Assembly (NCBI GenBank): GCA_964522605.1
Contig: CAZFWV010000222.1
Coordinates: 1-11,742, forward strand
DNA: 11,742 nucleotides
Source of the DNA: CAVZLD01 sp964522605
GTDB taxonomy: Bacteria > Planctomycetota > Planctomycetia > Pirellulales > Pirellulaceae
Direction: 5' to 3'
Positions 1-7,881 of the stretch are shown one piece after another. Under the pieces are notes generated by a model. It made no database searches. It was not told the origin of the DNA and was given only the letters and a program-made list of their open reading frames with translations. How positions within the stretch are numbered: position 1 is the stretch's first letter; the number at the start of each line of letters is the position of its first letter. The translations under genes and the position numbers were made by a program.

Positions 1-492
1 TACGAACAATTGCTGATGCGTCGAATGCTGGAAGGGGAGCCGATTCGTCAATTCGTCCACACGCCCGTCGAAACGGTTCCTGCATCGATTAGTCTGAAAG
101 AGCTAGTGGAGGATTACATCTACCGCTATCACTTCAAGATGTTTCCTGTCACGCAGAACGGCGATCTGCTCGGATGCGTCTCGACACGCGATGTGGGCCG
201 TGTGCCGCGCGAGCGATGGCCGGATCAGACAGTCAGCGATGTCACAGAGCCATGTGGTGATCAAAACTCGATCGCCGGTGACGCGGATGCGTTGTCGGCT
301 CTTCAGAAGATGCACAAGAACTCAGTCTCACGATTGCTTGTCGTGGACGATGGGCACCTGGAGGGCGTCATAAGCCTGAAGGACATGATGCGTCTGATAT
401 CGATTAAGTTGGAACTTGAAGGCGAAGACGACGCGCTTGCGTCGAGCCCGGAAGTCGAGCGTGAGGTCCACAAGCTGGCGTCCGAAGACTGA
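1..492 (+). CDS. CBS-domain pair, C-terminal part of a probable site-2 (M50) protease; 5' truncated
   Basis: The frame is open to the window edge (first codons read YEQLLMRR), so only the last 163 residues of a longer protein are visible. They hold two CBS motifs: the first at about residues 20-78, containing YRYHFKMFPV and ending in LLGCVSTRDV, the second at about 80-138, containing MHKNSVSRLLVVD and LEGVISLKDMM. An acidic tail follows. Paired CBS motifs form a Bateman module that usually binds adenine nucleotides and adjusts the activity of an attached domain. The lead-in with RRMLEGEPI and VEDYIYRYHFKMFPV resembles the C-terminus of membrane M50 zinc proteases with CBS domains (Rip3-like). 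The protease domain itself is outside the window, so that part is family inference; a stand-alone CBS protein is the alternative. The gene converges on the treZ operon with a 150-bp gap. Confidence 0.8.
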   Translation, partial: YEQLLMRRMLEGEPIRQFVHTPVETVPASISLKELVEDYIYRYHFKMFPVTQNGDLLGCVSTRDVGRVPRERWPDQTVSDVTEPCGDQNSIAGDADALSALQKMHKNSVSRLLVVDDGHLEGVISLKDMMRLISIKLELEGEDDALASSPEVEREVHKLASED

Positions 493-642
493 CTCAATGT
501 GTTTGCGTAGCTGGTGGTTTGTGCGGTTGAATCAACGGTTGTTCTGCCACCGATCTCAAGGGTTCTTTTCATTGAAGTGGTTCGCTGTCGATCGGTTCAA
601 ACGCGGTTGACGACAAAGCCAGTTGCTACAGTTCATAGACAA
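493..642. other. Convergent intergenic gap, no clear terminator
   Basis: This 150-bp gap lies between the stop of the CBS gene (+) and the stop of treZ (-). The only symmetry seen is a nested inverted repeat: GGTGG...CCACC arms around GTTGA-A-TCAAC at about 511-559. It has no following T-run on either strand, and its 1-nt central loop is too tight for a normal hairpin. No supported gene was found here. Confidence 0.4.
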
Positions 643-2532
643 TCAATATTCTGCGGTCATCAGCACCGTCGCACTCATGGGAGCCAGGGTCAGGGAAAGA
701 TGACCCGGCGATTCGACTTGCGACGGAATTGTGGTACCCGGTCCACCCCAGCGTTCCGCTGCGGAATCGAGACGTAATGCCCAAACGCCGTCTCGCAAGG
801 GCACGGTTACGGTGTAAGGCTCCGATGAAAAATGAAAGAGGCAATACATTTCGGCAACCGACGTCCTGTAGCGACAGGAAAAGACTCGGTTGGCTTCCAC
901 AATCTGTGTTTCCATCTGGTCTCGTTTGAGCAGCGTGAGTGGACTCTCGAATCTGCGCAGTCGGATCAAGTCCTGGTAGTAGCCCCATAACTCCCGGTGT
1001 CGGCCGCGATGCCGCAATTCGCGATCCAACTGCGACCGCGTAAAGGTTTCTTCGGCGGTCGGATCCGGAGGATCTCCCTGCCAACGAAATTGCGCGAATT
1101 CTCTTCGACGTCCCTCACGCACGGCGGCACATAATTGTGGATCCAGGTGACTGACAAAATATTGAAAGCGAGCAATCTCGCCGTACTCCTCGCCCATGAA
1201 CAGGAGGGGTGGATAGGGCGCAAGTAATACGACGGCGGCGGACAGTTTCAGTGCCTCGAATGACACGAGCTCAGTGAGTCGCTCGCCCATCATTCGATTG
1301 CCAACCTGGTCATGATTCTGAGAGCAGACGATCAGTTGTTGTGGATGGATGCCGCGTGCCGAGTTGCCGTGCCGCCGGCCTCGAAAGGTCGAGTAGCGGC
1401 CATCCAGAACGTAGCCGTCGCGGAATGCTTTCACGAGGTCGTCAAAACCGCGATAGTCTGCATAGTATCCGGATCGTTCGGTCGTCAGTGTTGTTCGAAG
1501 GGCGTGATGAAAGTCATCGCACCATTCAGCATCCAGTCCGAGGCCACCGCAGTCAGCCGAACGGACCAGCCGGCTGTCATTCAAAGAACTTTCCGCAATG
1601 ACGTGTACCTGCCGATTGAGTCGCTGCGCTTCCAATCGCACATTCTCTGCCAATTCTTGAAGAAACGGGTGTGCCGAAAAGTCATAGATTGCATGGACCG
1701 CGTCCAGCCGCAGGGCGTCGATGTGGAATTCATCGATCCAGTAGAGCGCATTCTCGATGAAATATCGGCGCACCTCATCGCTCGCGCCTCCGTCGAAGTT
1801 AATCGCCTTCCCCCACGGGGTCTGATACCGTGTGGTAAAGTATTCGCCATACTCTTCCAGATAATTTCCCTCCGGGCCAAGATGGTTGTAGACAACATCC
1901 AGAACGACGGCGAGTCCGCGGAGATGACACTCGTTGACCAGTCGTTTCAATTCTGCCGGGCCCCCGTAGGAATTCTGTACGGCGAATGGATAAACGCCGT
2001 CATAGCCCCAGTTGCGATTTCCGGGAAACTGTGCCACGGGCATCAGTTCGAGAGCGGTAACTCCAAGTTCGGTGAGTTCATCCAAACACGTGCGGATTGC
2101 GGCAAAAGTCCCTGCTGAGGAAAACGTGCCGGGATGGATCTCATACGTAATGAACTCACCGAGCGGGATACCACGCCAGTCCCGATCTTGCCAATCAAAA
2201 CATGGGTCGACCACCGCCGACGCTTCATGAACTCCATCGGGCTGTAGCCGAGAGGCCGGGTCGGGTAGATCGCGTTCTTCGTTCAGGCGGTAGAAGTAAC
2301 GAGTGCCCGGCGGGACTGAATCGGCAACTGCCTGGAAATAGCCTCGCTCGAACGCTTCCATCGGAATTTTCCGTTGTCTTTCGCCGACAACGTTGACCTC
2401 CACCTTTTTCGCCTTGGGTGCCCAAACGCAGAATCGGCAACGTTCGTCTCCCAGGTAGGTTGCTCCCAGGGAACGAGGGTAGACCGGATGAGTTCGGAGA
2501 CGCCGATGGACTGGTCCTGTGGGGGTTTTCAT
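643..2532 (-). CDS. treZ: Malto-oligosyltrehalose trehalohydrolase (GH13)
   Basis: The enzyme hydrolyses the alpha-1,4 bond next to the terminal trehalose of malto-oligosyltrehalose, releasing free trehalose (EC 3.2.1.141), in the cytoplasm. The protein has 629 residues, normal for TreZ. An N-terminal CBM48/E-set domain (about 23-110, with RCRFCVWAP and the TreZ-like DPASRLQPDGVH) precedes the GH13 barrel. Barrel landmarks are ELMPVAQFPGNRNWGYDGV (162-180), DVVYNH (212-217), nucleophile D277 in RLDAVHAI, acid/base E314 in VIAES and transition-state D408 in QNHDQVGNR; FMGEEYGE follows at 445. The RNWGYDGV and LDAVHAI signatures favour TreZ over glycogen branching enzyme. The ATG overlaps the malQ stop as ATGA, so translation is probably coupled, and no strong ribosome site is seen. 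TreZ normally works with TreY, which is not in this window. Confidence 0.93.
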   Translation of the reverse strand: MKTPTGPVHRRLRTHPVYPRSLGATYLGDERCRFCVWAPKAKKVEVNVVGERQRKIPMEAFERGYFQAVADSVPPGTRYFYRLNEERDLPDPASRLQPDGVHEASAVVDPCFDWQDRDWRGIPLGEFITYEIHPGTFSSAGTFAAIRTCLDELTELGVTALELMPVAQFPGNRNWGYDGVYPFAVQNSYGGPAELKRLVNECHLRGLAVVLDVVYNHLGPEGNYLEEYGEYFTTRYQTPWGKAINFDGGASDEVRRYFIENALYWIDEFHIDALRLDAVHAIYDFSAHPFLQELAENVRLEAQRLNRQVHVIAESSLNDSRLVRSADCGGLGLDAEWCDDFHHALRTTLTTERSGYYADYRGFDDLVKAFRDGYVLDGRYSTFRGRRHGNSARGIHPQQLIVCSQNHDQVGNRMMGERLTELVSFEALKLSAAVVLLAPYPPLLFMGEEYGEIARFQYFVSHLDPQLCAAVREGRRREFAQFRWQGDPPDPTAEETFTRSQLDRELRHRGRHRELWGYYQDLIRLRRFESPLTLLKRDQMETQIVEANRVFSCRYRTSVAEMYCLFHFSSEPYTVTVPLRDGVWALRLDSAAERWGGPGTTIPSQVESPGHLSLTLAPMSATVLMTAEY

Positions 2533-4715
2533 GGATGTTGGTTTCCAAATCTTCTGTCCGGTTGTCGGAGTTGTTGCACGAAGTCAAGAATTCTGAGGAC
2601 GATATCGTGATGCTCAAGTTGTTGAAATGACAACTCCGCTCGACGTCTCCAGTTGGGCCGCTCAGTCGACGTGCCGGGAACGTTTTGGGGGAGTGTTTCG
2701 TGCCAAAGGTCTTCCAGGTTAACGATCACGATATCGGCATCACTCGCAGCCAAGAACTGGTGCGCCGCCACCGTGATCTCGGCCAGTGACGGTTCGTCAG
2801 AACTAATCCAGCCAGCTCGTTGCAATTGATCGATTAGTGTGCGCTTCAGCCGCTCACGTCGTTTTGCTTCATGCTGTCGTTCCTCCGTGTCCATCAACGC
2901 AAGGCTCTCACGTAGTTCGAGATCTTCGGCCTTCCACCACGCTGCAAACGTTGGACAATCGTGCGTGTTCAATGATGCGACGCAACGGCCATCGTTCGAT
3001 TCAAGTATGTTCTCGTGTTCCGACTCCAATTCATACTCCACGACACACAGTTGTCTTACGCCATGGTGACGCATCGCGGAGTTGACTTCCTTCGGCACCG
3101 TGCCGAGGTTCTCGCCGACGATACCGGTTTCGTGACGGTGTGACTCGAGGCAAAGAATGGCATACCATTCTTCCGGTCGGTACTGCACATAACCACCTTC
3201 CTGCGCGGACAGCCCATCGGGAATCCAGTAGAGTCGGTGCAATCCCATGACGTGATCAATTCGAAGATATTGGGCAATGCGAAACTGCCTCGCAAGAAAA
3301 TCACGAACGTGTCGGTACCCACGATCGCGGATGGCGTCGGGATGGAATGGAGCAAATCCCCAGTTCTGACCATTCGTCCACACCGCATCCGGCGGCGCGC
3401 CCGCGGTCGCCCCGGTTGCAAAGACTTCTCGGTACCGCCAGACGTCGTAACCGTCGCTGCGGACACCGAGGGGCAGATCCAGGTAGAGTCCGCAGTTGTG
3501 ACGGTCTGCATCGCGTGCGATCGCCGATAGTTGTTCGCTCGCAACCCATTGGGCAAAGCAATGGTAGATTTTTGCGCGTTCATCGTAGTCCGAGTCGCGA
3601 ATGTCTCCGTCGCGGAGTCTCGCAGGCCAGTCTTGCCAAGTGGATTGCTGTGCTTCGTGAGTCGCGCGGAATTCCGCATAATCTTCTACCGACGGATCAC
3701 TTTCTACGAACTGCGTAAAGAGGTTGAAGGAGTCTGGCTTTGTGACACAGAACCGGTGGGCGAGAGCCTCCAGAACCTGCCGTTTGATGGCCGCCAACCG
3801 ACGATAATCAATCAGTGGCGCTGAGCGTAATTCGGCCACACTTCTATTGAACGCGTCAGAATTGAGGATGGTCTGGACCTGAGGGGCGAGTTCGACTTCG
3901 GGAAACTGCCGCGGATCGACGTAGAATTCGTTCCAGAACAGACGACTTACAGGTGCGTACGGACTCGGATCACACGGATCGTCCAGATACGAGGCCAGTA
4001 ATGGCAGCGATGCGATGACCGAGCCGCCGAGATTGGCCGTCCACCGGATAAGTCGCTGCAGTTCCGAAAAATCTCCAGCGCCCCAATCCTGGGAACTATG
4101 TGCGGCGTAGAGCGGGAGAAAACAGCCCCAGACGCGACCGTTACGCATGTTCTGTTCGGCTGAAGTTGAGTTTCGATGTCCCTCATGGATCGGCCAGTAG
4201 GCCGTGGTGGGTGCCGAGATGATGAGGGAGGAGAATCGACGAGATGCGGTCTCGATGACAAGTGGATGGTAGCCCCAAGGCAGTGGCTCGGGCAAGGGAA
4301 ACTTCAGCACGACGAACTGGTCCGCGCCGACCGTGATTGGGCCGGATTTGGCGAGATCCTGGAGTTGTTGTCGCTGCCTCATCGTGCCGGTTTCCAGATC
4401 GATCATACAGGTGGCGCTACCCGTCGCATCCGGTACCGAAATGATCAGATCGACGACGCCTGGCTTTCCGTTCCACGCAACGAGAACCGGTTCCAGACCA
4501 CGATCACAAAGAAATCGTCGGCGTTCATTGAGTGCGTCGGGGATTTGATGATCGCCGTCCAAATGGACCCCTAACGCTCGAAGCAGGCCTCGCAAAGTCG
4601 CTGGGCTGGCCTCTTTCCGCCGACCGAAGACGTCGTCGTATTCGAGCATAATGCCATGAAGTCTGGCTAGTTCCTGCAACAAATCGAATTGGGAAGATTT
4701 GTTTTTCGCGGTCAT
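2529..4715 (-). CDS. malQ: 4-alpha-glucanotransferase (GH77, amylomaltase/disproportionating enzyme)
   Basis: The enzyme transfers alpha-1,4-glucan segments between malto-oligosaccharides and releases glucose (EC 2.4.1.25), in the cytoplasm. From the chosen ATG it has 728 residues, close to E. coli-type MalQ. An N-terminal region (about 10-175) with VFGRRKEASPATLRGLLRALG precedes the GH77 barrel, which opens with WGCFLPLYAAHS. Catalytic residues by alignment from memory are D487 in LRIDHVMG, E535 in GENLG and D586 in NTHDCPT. The C-terminal NLEDLWHETLPQNVPGT and PNWRRR are strong GH77 signatures. The frame stays open upstream to a TTG at 4919, with a GGAG only 4 nt before it, and passes ATGs at 4892 and 4742. 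ATG 4715 was chosen because family-like sequence begins just after it, but it has no clear ribosome site, so the start is uncertain. The gene is second in the GH65-malQ-treZ operon and overlaps treZ by ATGA. Confidence 0.92.
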   Translation of the reverse strand: MTAKNKSSQFDLLQELARLHGIMLEYDDVFGRRKEASPATLRGLLRALGVHLDGDHQIPDALNERRRFLCDRGLEPVLVAWNGKPGVVDLIISVPDATGSATCMIDLETGTMRQRQQLQDLAKSGPITVGADQFVVLKFPLPEPLPWGYHPLVIETASRRFSSLIISAPTTAYWPIHEGHRNSTSAEQNMRNGRVWGCFLPLYAAHSSQDWGAGDFSELQRLIRWTANLGGSVIASLPLLASYLDDPCDPSPYAPVSRLFWNEFYVDPRQFPEVELAPQVQTILNSDAFNRSVAELRSAPLIDYRRLAAIKRQVLEALAHRFCVTKPDSFNLFTQFVESDPSVEDYAEFRATHEAQQSTWQDWPARLRDGDIRDSDYDERAKIYHCFAQWVASEQLSAIARDADRHNCGLYLDLPLGVRSDGYDVWRYREVFATGATAGAPPDAVWTNGQNWGFAPFHPDAIRDRGYRHVRDFLARQFRIAQYLRIDHVMGLHRLYWIPDGLSAQEGGYVQYRPEEWYAILCLESHRHETGIVGENLGTVPKEVNSAMRHHGVRQLCVVEYELESEHENILESNDGRCVASLNTHDCPTFAAWWKAEDLELRESLALMDTEERQHEAKRRERLKRTLIDQLQRAGWISSDEPSLAEITVAAHQFLAASDADIVIVNLEDLWHETLPQNVPGTSTERPNWRRRAELSFQQLEHHDIVLRILDFVQQLRQPDRRFGNQHP

Positions 4716-4951
4716 TCGATCAATCGTCGATATGTGAAGCATGCCGTAGTATGTCGGTGCACCTGACGCAGTCGGGAATGCCTGCTGTGACCGGATCGGA
4801 GTGGCTCGAGGGCATTTCACAACCTGCTTTCGCCGCCAGTCACCCCTCGAGAAGAACAGATTTTGAAATGCGCTCTCGTGTTCTATAATCATTTTCGCCG
4901 GAGTAGCCAGCTTATCCAATCAACTCCATCGTCAAGCCAGCTCCAATTCCC

Positions 4952-7402
4952 TCATGCGGTCGCGGAGTGCTCCGTGTGACGAGGGGAATCAAGAGTGAAT
5001 CTCATTGTCTCTCCGGCACCGATTTCATGAATCTCCTCTCCGAACCCAACTCGGACGGTCGGCAGCAGACCTTTTTCAAAAGAGATCCTCAGTTCCGTGC
5101 GTGTGAGGTCTATCAGGATCCAGTGTCCGCGGTAACGAAAACGAGTCTTGATCCGTTTACACTGGCTGTCGACACACGGGAAACGTGGATTCAGCCACAG
5201 GACCTCGTCGCGCATCTCGATGCCGGCATAGCACCGCTGAAGAATACTGATCGTGCCGGCCATCGCGCCCAAATGAATTCCTTCGGAGGTTGTACCCCCT
5301 TGGATATCCAGTACATCACTCTCCAACGCCTGTTGAAAGAGGACCCAGGACCGTTCTCGGTCAGAACGGGAGAGAACCCACGAATGCACCACGCGGCTGA
5401 GCGTGGACCCGTGGGACGTCCGATGTAGATAGTACTCGACGTTTCTGGGAATCAAATCCGGTTCAAATGGATAACCTAGTTGCTGGAACAGCTCTTCTAG
5501 CTCTTCCGCTGAAAAAAGATAAAAGAGCATCAAGACGTCAGCCTGTTTCCCAGCTTGGTATCGGTTTGGCGTATCGTCCTCGGCCTCAAGAATACGATCG
5601 AGCCGTTGAATGTCGCCGTACTTCTCTTGGTATGCTTTCCAATCAAATGGCTCGAGTCGTTCATAGCCCTCAAATTGACTGATGATCCCGTCTCCATGGA
5701 ATGGAATAAACATTCGACTAGCGACGTGTCGCCAGGTGTTGATTTCCTGATCATCGATGGCAAGTTTCGTGAGCAATTCCTGCCGTGTATCGGGCGGCAG
5801 CAGATTGAGAACTCGTTCGGCACAGCGAATGGTCCAGGCCGCCATCAAGTTCGTGTAGGCGTTGTTGTCGAGTCCCAATTCCTCGCGATCGGGGTACTTC
5901 GTATGGAACTCGTCGGGTCCCATGACACCGCGAATCTCATAACGGTCGCGGGCCGGGGCATACGTCGCGATACTTGCCCAGAATCTCGCGATCTCGACGA
6001 TCAACTCCGCGCCGAAGACTGTCATGAAGTCATGATCGCCGGTCGCCTCATAGTATTTCCACGCATTCAAGGCAATCGCCGCGTTGACATGACGCTGCTG
6101 ATAGGAATTATCCGGAACCCAACGGCCGGAACGCGGATTGAGATGCACGCGTTGCGACTCTTCACGGCCGCTACTACCGCTCTGCCAAGGAAACATTGCG
6201 CCTCGATATCCGGCTTGCTTGGCAGCATGGCGGGCTTCATCAAGCCGGCGATATCGGTACATGAGCAGTTCGCGGGTCAATTCGGGAAGGCTGCCATTGA
6301 GAAAAGGAAGAATGAACAGTTCATCCCAGAAGATGTGGCCACGATACGCTTCACCATGAAGTCCACGCGCGGGAACTCCCACATCACGATCGATTGAATT
6401 GTGAGACACCGTCTGCAGAAGATGGAACACATGCAGCCGAAGAATGAATTGAGCACGCTGGTCACCTTCAACCGTGATATCGCATCGATGCCACAATTCA
6501 GACCATGCCTCGCGATGACTGCGGATGAGTTCATCAAACGGACCGGGACGCTCAATGATGCGAGTTGCTGCTTCGGCGGGTTCGCTGATCGCGGGGTCAC
6601 GCGAAGTGTACAATGCCACGATCTTCTCCACGCGTATGGGTTGACTTCGCCGACAGTCAATCCGAAGATCCTGATAGATCTGGCCGTCACCTTGAACAGT
6701 CTTTCGCGCTGCAACCGCATGTTCTCCGTTCGTAAACGCATGGGTCCGGGCGGCTTGGGCCATCCGCAGATGGGACTGGCTACTCTCGACAACGAGATAG
6801 ATTCCGTCTTCGGCCACGGACCCAAGTTCCTCAATCCGAAGATGCTCGCTGTTCAGCTGACGGTATCGAGCGACGCCACTGTTCGTTACCGCTCCGTCGA
6901 GGGCCGAACGCACGCATACTTCGCCGGACCAATTGCACGGAGTCAGCACCCACTGCATCGCGGCCAGGTTGGGATGTCGAAGGTGGACGATCCGGCGACT
7001 GCAGAGGATGCTCTCGCGCTGTTCCGCATCACGGAAATGGATCTCACGTTCGAGCACGCCGTGCCGCACATCTAGCTCCTGGCGAAACGTGAGGATTTCC
7101 ACGGATCCAATGTGGAACCAGGAACCGTCCTCAATTCGGAACGTAATGGGCAGCCAATTCGGCCAATTGACCAAGTCTTCGTTGACAATGACTCGACCTG
7201 CAATTTCGGTTGGGAGCCGGTTGTATCCACCACCCACGTAGGTTCCAGGGTAGTTCACTTGGTCCGCGACTGCCTCTTCGGCCGCACCTCGCGTTGCGAA
7301 GTATCCATTCCCAAGGGTGCAGAGTGCTTCCCGCAATGCTTGTTGCTCTGGATCAAACGCTCGGTAGATCAAGCGCCAGCCATCAACTTCCCAATCCGCC
7401 AT
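4952..7402 (-). CDS. GH65 family glycoside phosphorylase/hydrolase (trehalose, maltose or kojibiose phosphorylase-like)
   Basis: GH65 enzymes split alpha-linked disaccharides, usually with phosphate, giving glucose and beta-glucose-1-phosphate. The protein has 816 residues from ATG 7402. An N-terminal beta-sandwich (about 1-260, with ALCTLGNGYFATRGAAEE) precedes an (alpha/alpha)6 barrel. Barrel landmarks are HIFWDELFILPFL (356-368), catalytic acid E498 in GPDEFH, KQADVLMLFYLF (619-630), and the phosphate-site regions HGSTLS (664-669) and GGTTSEGIHLGAMAGT (702-717). A small beta domain closes the protein. The exact substrate cannot be read from the sequence. The neighbouring treZ makes trehalose the most attractive guess, maltose the next. 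An upstream TTG at 7447 is in frame, but it lies before the predicted sigma-54 transcription start (about 7442), so ATG 7402 is preferred. This is the first gene of the operon; no beta-phosphoglucomutase lies nearby. Confidence 0.9.
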   Translation of the reverse strand: MADWEVDGWRLIYRAFDPEQQALREALCTLGNGYFATRGAAEEAVADQVNYPGTYVGGGYNRLPTEIAGRVIVNEDLVNWPNWLPITFRIEDGSWFHIGSVEILTFRQELDVRHGVLEREIHFRDAEQRESILCSRRIVHLRHPNLAAMQWVLTPCNWSGEVCVRSALDGAVTNSGVARYRQLNSEHLRIEELGSVAEDGIYLVVESSQSHLRMAQAARTHAFTNGEHAVAARKTVQGDGQIYQDLRIDCRRSQPIRVEKIVALYTSRDPAISEPAEAATRIIERPGPFDELIRSHREAWSELWHRCDITVEGDQRAQFILRLHVFHLLQTVSHNSIDRDVGVPARGLHGEAYRGHIFWDELFILPFLNGSLPELTRELLMYRYRRLDEARHAAKQAGYRGAMFPWQSGSSGREESQRVHLNPRSGRWVPDNSYQQRHVNAAIALNAWKYYEATGDHDFMTVFGAELIVEIARFWASIATYAPARDRYEIRGVMGPDEFHTKYPDREELGLDNNAYTNLMAAWTIRCAERVLNLLPPDTRQELLTKLAIDDQEINTWRHVASRMFIPFHGDGIISQFEGYERLEPFDWKAYQEKYGDIQRLDRILEAEDDTPNRYQAGKQADVLMLFYLFSAEELEELFQQLGYPFEPDLIPRNVEYYLHRTSHGSTLSRVVHSWVLSRSDRERSWVLFQQALESDVLDIQGGTTSEGIHLGAMAGTISILQRCYAGIEMRDEVLWLNPRFPCVDSQCKRIKTRFRYRGHWILIDLTRTELRISFEKGLLPTVRVGFGEEIHEIGAGETMRFTLDSPRHTEHSATA

Positions 7403-7452
7403 CAGTGCACGCTTTCTGTGAGTTTTCCTGCGGTCCAACGATGGCAAGAATC

Positions 7453-7468
7453 AGCAAACGGCATGCCA
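7453..7468 (-). promoter_or_regulatory. Sigma-54 (-24/-12) promoter of the GH65-malQ-treZ operon
   Basis: The minus strand reads TGGCATGCCGTTTGCT. GG at 7467-7466 and GC at 7455-7454 are separated by exactly 10 nt, the invariant sigma-54 spacing. It matches TGGCACG-N4-TTGCW at every position except one pyrimidine change (C to T after TGGCA). Transcription would start near 7442, giving a leader of about 40 nt before ATG 7402. This placement, just upstream of the operon and on the correct strand, makes chance less likely. It implies RpoN plus an activator, and a plausible one is encoded at 10419-11486. Confidence 0.75.
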
Positions 7469-7536
7469 AGGCATTCGCCCGCGGGAATGTGTTTAGCCCG
7501 CAAGCACTGCGGTAGGTGGTCGGTAGTGAATTTACT

Positions 7537-7589
7537 CTCCCTCGGGAGGCCGTGCAGTTTAGAAGTACTCGTTCTTCGAGAGCCTCCGA
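7537..7589. promoter_or_regulatory. Candidate upstream activator sites for the sigma-54 promoter
   Basis: Two short palindromes occur: CTCCC-TC-GGGAG at 7537-7548 and CTCG-TTCTT-CGAG at 7568-7580. Their centres are about 32 nt apart, near three helical turns. TCGGGAGGC (7542-7550) also pairs imperfectly with GCCTCCGA (7582-7589). They lie about 95-150 bp upstream of the predicted start at 7442, where NtrC-type activators usually bind. The two half-sites are not identical, so this is only a candidate. Confidence 0.22.
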
Positions 7590-7626
7590 ACAGGATTTGG
7601 GGCGAGGGTGTATAAGTTCCAGTAAT

Positions 7627-7660
7627 CAGCCGCAGCCGTAGGCCGTGGGTTTAGCACGCA
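7627..7660. repeat. Possible dispersed intergenic repeat (GC-rich, partly palindromic)
   Basis: The stretch reads as a run of CCG units (CAGCCGCAGCCGTAGGCCGT followed by GGGTTTAGCACGC). Its style is reminiscent, from memory, of short palindromic intergenic repeats common in Pirellula/Rhodopirellula-type planctomycetes. Only one copy is present in the window, so its repeat nature cannot be shown here. Confidence 0.2.
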
Positions 7661-7881
7661 CTAAGAAACAACTTGAAAGCTGCACGATCGCGGTACGGGA
7701 GAGTGTGTTGGATGTGTTTTCACGTATTTTCTCCGCCACAGGCGAATCCACGTTGCGGGTTGAAGGTGGCATCTGCGGTACCTCGTTTGCAGAGGAAACG
7801 GTCAGACTTGGCTCACGGCGATCATTTGTGGAAGATGTTTTCTTGCTGACAGAAACGTCGCAGTACGACAAAATGTCCTGA
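7645..7881 (+). CDS. Small open frame of doubtful reality, upstream of the GT4 gene
   Basis: This GTG-started frame of 78 codons has no recognised domain, membrane segment or signal peptide. The GTG has no ribosome site and sits inside the GC-rich repeat-like element. A later in-frame TTG near 7708 is preceded by GGGAG and would give a protein of about 57 residues. The opposite strand is also open over the same stretch (7626-7871), which weakens the case for either. It ends 34 bp before the GT4 start. It could be a small leader gene, but a chance frame inside the control region is more likely. Confidence 0.13.
   Translation: MGLARTKKQLESCTIAVRESVLDVFSRIFSATGESTLRVEGGICGTSFAEETVRLGSRRSFVEDVFLLTETSQYDKMS
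7776..7791 (+). promoter_or_regulatory. Weak sigma-54-like promoter match upstream of the GT4 gene
   Basis: The plus strand reads CGGTACCTCGTTTGCA, with GG (7777-7778) and GC (7789-7790) separated by the required 10 nt, a good TTGCA at -12 but a poor TGGCA at -24. The predicted start near 7802 would leave a leader of about 114 nt. A GG-N10-GC match with TTGC is expected by chance a few times in a window of this size, so support is modest. Confidence 0.25.

Noticed and set aside
1312..2118. 268-codon open frame on the plus strand
   Set aside because: It is wholly antisense to treZ, whose catalytic motifs and family length are clear, and its translation shows no domain.
4863..4889. TTGAAA...TATAAT sigma-70-like match on the plus strand
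   Set aside because: The spacer is only 15 nt, and the match points away from every gene nearby (all minus strand), so it is probably chance.
5555..7075. Two long plus-strand open frames (5555-6397 and 6401-7075)
   Set aside because: Both are antisense to the GH65 gene, with no recognisable protein features. They follow from its codon bias.
7403..7447. TTG 7447 as the GH65 start
   Set aside because: It lies upstream of the predicted sigma-54 transcript start near 7442, has no ribosome site, and adds 15 residues without family resemblance.
7626..7871. 81-codon minus-strand open frame in the divergent control region
   Set aside because: It has no domain and no ribosome site, and it overlaps an equally open plus-strand frame, so neither is well supported.
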